Shown here in pieces: positions 5,678-7,782 of a stretch of DNA of 7,782 bases; within the stretch, counting starts at the first letter, position 1; every line of letters begins with the position of its first letter. The stretch is taken from assembly GCA_937858235.1 (NCBI GenBank), contig CALLZZ010000218.1, positions 1 to 7,782 on the forward strand. Reading direction: 5' to 3'. The notes under the pieces are model-generated. The model searched no databases. It worked only from the letters and a program-made list of their open reading frames with translations, and was not told the origin of the DNA. Source of the stretch: an uncultured Clostridia bacterium (GTDB lineage: Bacteria > Bacillota > Clostridia > Oscillospirales > Oscillospiraceae). The translations under genes and the position numbers were made by a program.

Positions 5678-7222
5678 ATGTTGTTTAATATTATGATCGG
5701 CATTGTTTCAGTCCTGCTTTTGGCACTGTGCTTCTTTTTGGGCTACCAATATCGTAAGCGCAACGCAGAAAAAGAAATCGGCTCCGCCGAACAGGAAGCG
5801 ACCCGCATTCTCAACGAAGCACTGAAGTCCGCAGAGAGCAAAAAGCGAGAAGCACTGGTAGATGCTAGAGAAGAAATTCATAGTGAACGCAGCAGTTACG
5901 AGCAGGAAGTCAAGGAACGCCGCGCGGAACTGTCTAAGCAGGAACGGCGACTCCAGTCCAAGGAGGAAAACCTGGATCGGAAAACCGATGCCATAGAAAA
6001 AAAAGAGGAAAAACTGCAAAATCGAATTGCCGCTGTTGACCGAACCCGTGAGGAAGTAGAGCAGATTAAGCAGACCCAACTGGAAACCCTGGAGAAAATT
6101 TCTGGTCTGTCCACGGAGGATGCCAAGAATTACCTGATCAACCAGGTGGAAGCAGAAGTCACCCATGAGGAAGCCATGAAGATCAAGGAGATCAAGGATC
6201 GCTTCAAGGATGAGGCTGACGTTTACGCCCGGGAGATGATCTCCATGGCCATTCAGCGCTGTGCTGCCGACCAGGTGGCAGAAATCGCGGTCTCCGTGGT
6301 TCCCCTGCCCAACGACGAAATGAAGGGCCGGATCATCGGTCGGGAAGGCCGCAATATCCGTACTCTGGAAACCCTCACCGGAGCAGAACTGATCATTGAC
6401 GATACGCCGGAGGCCATTACCGTCTCCTGCTACGATCCCATCCGCCGGGAGATTACCCGGATCGCCTTGGAACGGCTGATCACCGATGGTCGGATTCACC
6501 CGGCTCGCATCGAGGAAATGGTGGAAAAAGCAAAGCGAGAAGTCGAACAGGTCATCAAAGCCGAAGGCGACCGGGCTGTGCTGGAAACCAACATCCACAG
6601 TCTGCATCCCGAGGAAGTCAAACTCCTGGGTCGGATGCACTACCGTACCAGCTACGGTCAGAACGTACTGAACCATTCCATCGAGGTCTCCCACATCGCC
6701 GGACTCTTGGCCTCCGAACTGGGCGCCGATGTTGCTACCGCAAAACGCGCCGGTTTGCTCCACGATCTGGGTAAGGCTGTGGATCACGAAATCGAAGGCA
6801 GTCACGTTCAGATCGGTGTGGATCTGGCGCGGCGTTACAAGGAAAACGAGCTGGTGGTTCACGCCCTCGCCGCACACCACAGCGATATCGAACCTCAAAC
6901 CATCGTGGCTTGTCTGGTGCAGGCCGCCGATGCCATCTCTGCTGCCCGCCCCGGCGCCCGCCGCGAGAATGTAGAAAACTACATCAAGCGTCTGGAAAAG
7001 CTGGAGGACATCGCAACCTCGTTCAAAGGTGTGGATAACGCCTACGCCATTCAGGCTGGCCGCGAGATTCGCATTATGATCAAGCCCAACGAGGTCTCCG
7101 AGGACAACATGATCCTGCTGGCGCGAAATGTGGCAAAGAAAATTGAAGAAGAGCTGGAGTATCCCGGCCAGATCAAAGTACATCTGGTGCGGGAAACCAC
7201 CGCAGTAGAATACGCAAAGTAA
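5678..7222 (+). CDS. rny: Ribonuclease Y (endoribonuclease)
   Basis: This encodes 514 aa from ATG 5678, close to the usual 520. RNase Y is a membrane-bound endonuclease that starts mRNA decay in many Firmicutes and works with other degradosome proteins. Visible parts in order are an N-terminal membrane helix (about 5-23), a long charged coiled coil (about 30-190), a KH RNA-binding domain with GRIIGREGRNIR (217-228), and an HD domain with NHSIEV (H333), LLHDLGKA (H362, D363), AAHHSD (H400/H401) and AADAISAARPGAR (D418). The C-terminal end QAGREIRIMIKP...ETTAVEYAK is family-typical. A GTG at 5663 is in frame but lies inside the AGGAGG (5658-5663), so ATG 5678 is preferred. The resulting 14-nt spacing is long, and the start may be inefficient. 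The gene has its own sigma-A promoter and a long structured leader, and ends at a strong terminator, so it is monocistronic. Confidence 0.97.
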   Translation: MLFNIMIGIVSVLLLALCFFLGYQYRKRNAEKEIGSAEQEATRILNEALKSAESKKREALVDAREEIHSERSSYEQEVKERRAELSKQERRLQSKEENLDRKTDAIEKKEEKLQNRIAAVDRTREEVEQIKQTQLETLEKISGLSTEDAKNYLINQVEAEVTHEEAMKIKEIKDRFKDEADVYAREMISMAIQRCAADQVAEIAVSVVPLPNDEMKGRIIGREGRNIRTLETLTGAELIIDDTPEAITVSCYDPIRREITRIALERLITDGRIHPARIEEMVEKAKREVEQVIKAEGDRAVLETNIHSLHPEEVKLLGRMHYRTSYGQNVLNHSIEVSHIAGLLASELGADVATAKRAGLLHDLGKAVDHEIEGSHVQIGVDLARRYKENELVVHALAAHHSDIEPQTIVACLVQAADAISAARPGARRENVENYIKRLEKLEDIATSFKGVDNAYAIQAGREIRIMIKPNEVSEDNMILLARNVAKKIEEELEYPGQIKVHLVRETTAVEYAK

Positions 7223-7240
7223 CTGCTGTCAAAAATAGAA

Positions 7241-7272
7241 GCGAAGCATTCTCAAGAATGCTTCGCTTTTTT
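7241..7272 (+). terminator. Rho-independent terminator of rny
   Basis: GCGAAGCATTC (7241-7251) pairs perfectly with GAATGCTTCGC (7256-7266) around a TCAA tetraloop, followed by six T residues (7267-7272). It lies 18 nt after the rny stop. The plus strand just upstream has AAAAATAGAA, so the hairpin could also stop transcripts coming from the right on the minus strand. Confidence 0.95.
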
Positions 7273-7335
7273 GTTCCTCACAACCAAACATAACAAGACC
7301 CTTTCGAAAATGCCACCTTTCAACCCGGGGATTTG

Positions 7336-7351
7336 GAACCCATTAGGGTTC
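7336..7351. repeat. Short inverted repeat just upstream of the small hydrophobic ORF
   Basis: GAACCC (7336-7341) and GGGTTC (7346-7351) form a perfect 6-bp stem around ATTA. It ends 10 nt before the GGAGG of the small ORF at 7374. No T tract follows, so it is not an obvious terminator. It could be an operator, an RNA element, or chance. Confidence 0.35.
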
Positions 7352-7782
7352 ACTTGGAAACGGAGGAATCGCTGTGAAGCTGCTGCTGCAAATAGCACTC
7401 CGCTTGGCGCTCCACCTCACCGCCCCCATCTTGCTACTCCTGTCCACCATACTCCTGATCCCGCAGCTCCTTTCCGTTGACACTGTCTCCGCACAGAGAC
7501 CTTCCGCCCGGGCGTAGCAGCCTGCATAACGCAGATTACATTGGGAGGCGATACTGGCAATCAACAACGGCGGGGCGGGAAGCCCTTTTTCTACCCGTTT
7601 TTTGCGACACGCCGCCTCTCGTTTCGCCTCCGGCGCAAACTGGGTCAGAAACCGTCGTCCCCCGGGATTGGTCAGATAAAACAAGATCACAGCACGGGGA
7701 GTCCTGAGGATTCCCTGATCCATATAAGCGTGCAGCTTGATAAGAACCCATCCTTTCTCTTTTGACCCAGCAGTCACCTGCT
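7343..7782 (-). pseudogene. Radical SAM protein remnant with a damaged iron-sulfur motif (partial)
   Basis: The frame is open to the right edge and reads leftwards. It includes RTPRAVILFYLTNPGGRRFL, then PPLLIASIASQ, CNLRYAGCYARA and EGLC. This resembles the start of radical SAM proteins, whose CxxxCxxC motif binds the 4Fe-4S cluster that cleaves S-adenosylmethionine. The middle cysteine is replaced by tyrosine (codon TAT at 7528-7526; TGT would need one base change), while the first (7540-7538) and third (7519-7517) remain. Past about 7500 the frame loses any family resemblance and stops at 7345-7343. Another frame there reads SLCGDSVNGKELRDQEY but has a TAG at 7436-7434. The rest of the radical SAM barrel, including the expected GGEP segment, is absent. 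I infer a decayed, truncated gene. The alternatives are a sequencing error plus a short natural variant, or a functional non-cluster-binding relative. The substrate is unknown. Confidence 0.6.
7374..7517 (+). CDS. Small hydrophobic ORF with strong ribosome-binding site, unknown function
   Basis: This is a 47-aa reading frame from GTG 7374 to TAG 7515-7517. GGAGG at 7362-7366 lies 7 nt before the start, an ideal arrangement. The peptide begins VKLLLQIALRLALHLTA, continues through a Leu/Ile-rich stretch likely to span the membrane (about 17-35), and ends with a polar tail (DTVSAQRPSARA). The VSA-Q step could pass as a signal-peptidase site. No clear promoter is visible in the 100 nt after the rny terminator. 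It lies entirely across the broken 3' part of the radical SAM remnant on the other strand. Its codons align exactly with one antisense frame of that remnant, so the leucine-rich peptide could be a by-product of Gln/Glu/Lys codons there. I do not recognise a family. Confidence 0.35.
   Translation: MKLLLQIALRLALHLTAPILLLLSTILLIPQLLSVDTVSAQRPSARA

Noticed and set aside
5500..5688. A 62-codon plus-strand frame in the rny leader
   Set aside because: It starts at a TTG without a ribosome-binding site, overlaps the rny start in another frame, and covers the region better explained by RNA structure.
5708..7183. A 491-codon open frame on the minus strand, antisense to rny
   Set aside because: It is the antisense shadow of rny, whose plus-strand product matches RNase Y along its whole length. 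The antisense peptide shows no recognisable domain.
7477..7765. Plus-strand frames at the right edge (7477-7707 and 7541-7765)
   Set aside because: They run antisense to the radical SAM remnant, have no convincing ribosome-binding site, and their translations resemble nothing I know.
1..7782. CRISPR arrays, tRNA or rRNA genes, transposases, phage genes
   Set aside because: No spaced direct repeats, cloverleaf sequences, transposase motifs or terminal inverted repeats with target duplications were seen.

Overview
The window reads as chromosomal DNA of an anaerobic, endospore-forming Clostridia bacterium. Moderately high GC and the protein style suggest the Oscillospiraceae (relatives of Oscillibacter or Flavonifractor), but that assignment is inference. 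The grounds are the C-terminal end of a pyruvate:ferredoxin oxidoreductase (anaerobic metabolism), two sporulation genes (spoIIE, spoIIP), and a Firmicutes-type RNase Y. No tRNA, rRNA, CRISPR array or insertion sequence was seen.

Layout, left to right. Positions 1-176 hold the end of a PFOR gene (+), closed by a 13-bp-stem terminator at 214-243. Next, on the minus strand, comes a small predicted membrane protein (273-542) lying 83 nt downstream of spoIIE (626-2983). A 149-nt divergent intergenic region with overlapping -10-like elements and a Spo0A-box-like sequence separates spoIIE from dusB (+, 3133-4101). dusB and spoIIP (-, 4150-5343) converge on a perfect 38-bp palindrome that can terminate transcription in both directions. 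The 334-nt gap between spoIIP and rny (+, 5678-7222) holds a candidate sigma-E promoter for spoIIP, a nested inverted repeat, a near-consensus sigma-A promoter for rny, and a long rny leader that can fold into alternative RNA structures. rny ends at a strong terminator. The right edge holds the remains of a radical SAM gene (-) with a damaged iron-sulfur motif, overlapped on the other strand by a very small hydrophobic ORF with a good ribosome-binding site.

Functional links: SpoIIE activates sigma-F in the forespore after asymmetric division, and SpoIIP is part of the peptidoglycan-degrading machinery of engulfment, so the minus strand carries two consecutive steps of one developmental program. 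DusB (tRNA dihydrouridylation) and RNase Y (mRNA turnover) are housekeeping RNA functions on the plus strand.

Most of the window is ordinary, well-conserved gene content. The parts most worth checking are the structured rny leader, the decaying radical SAM locus with the small ORF across it, and the small protein next to spoIIE. None of these is shown by the sequence alone to be a new system.
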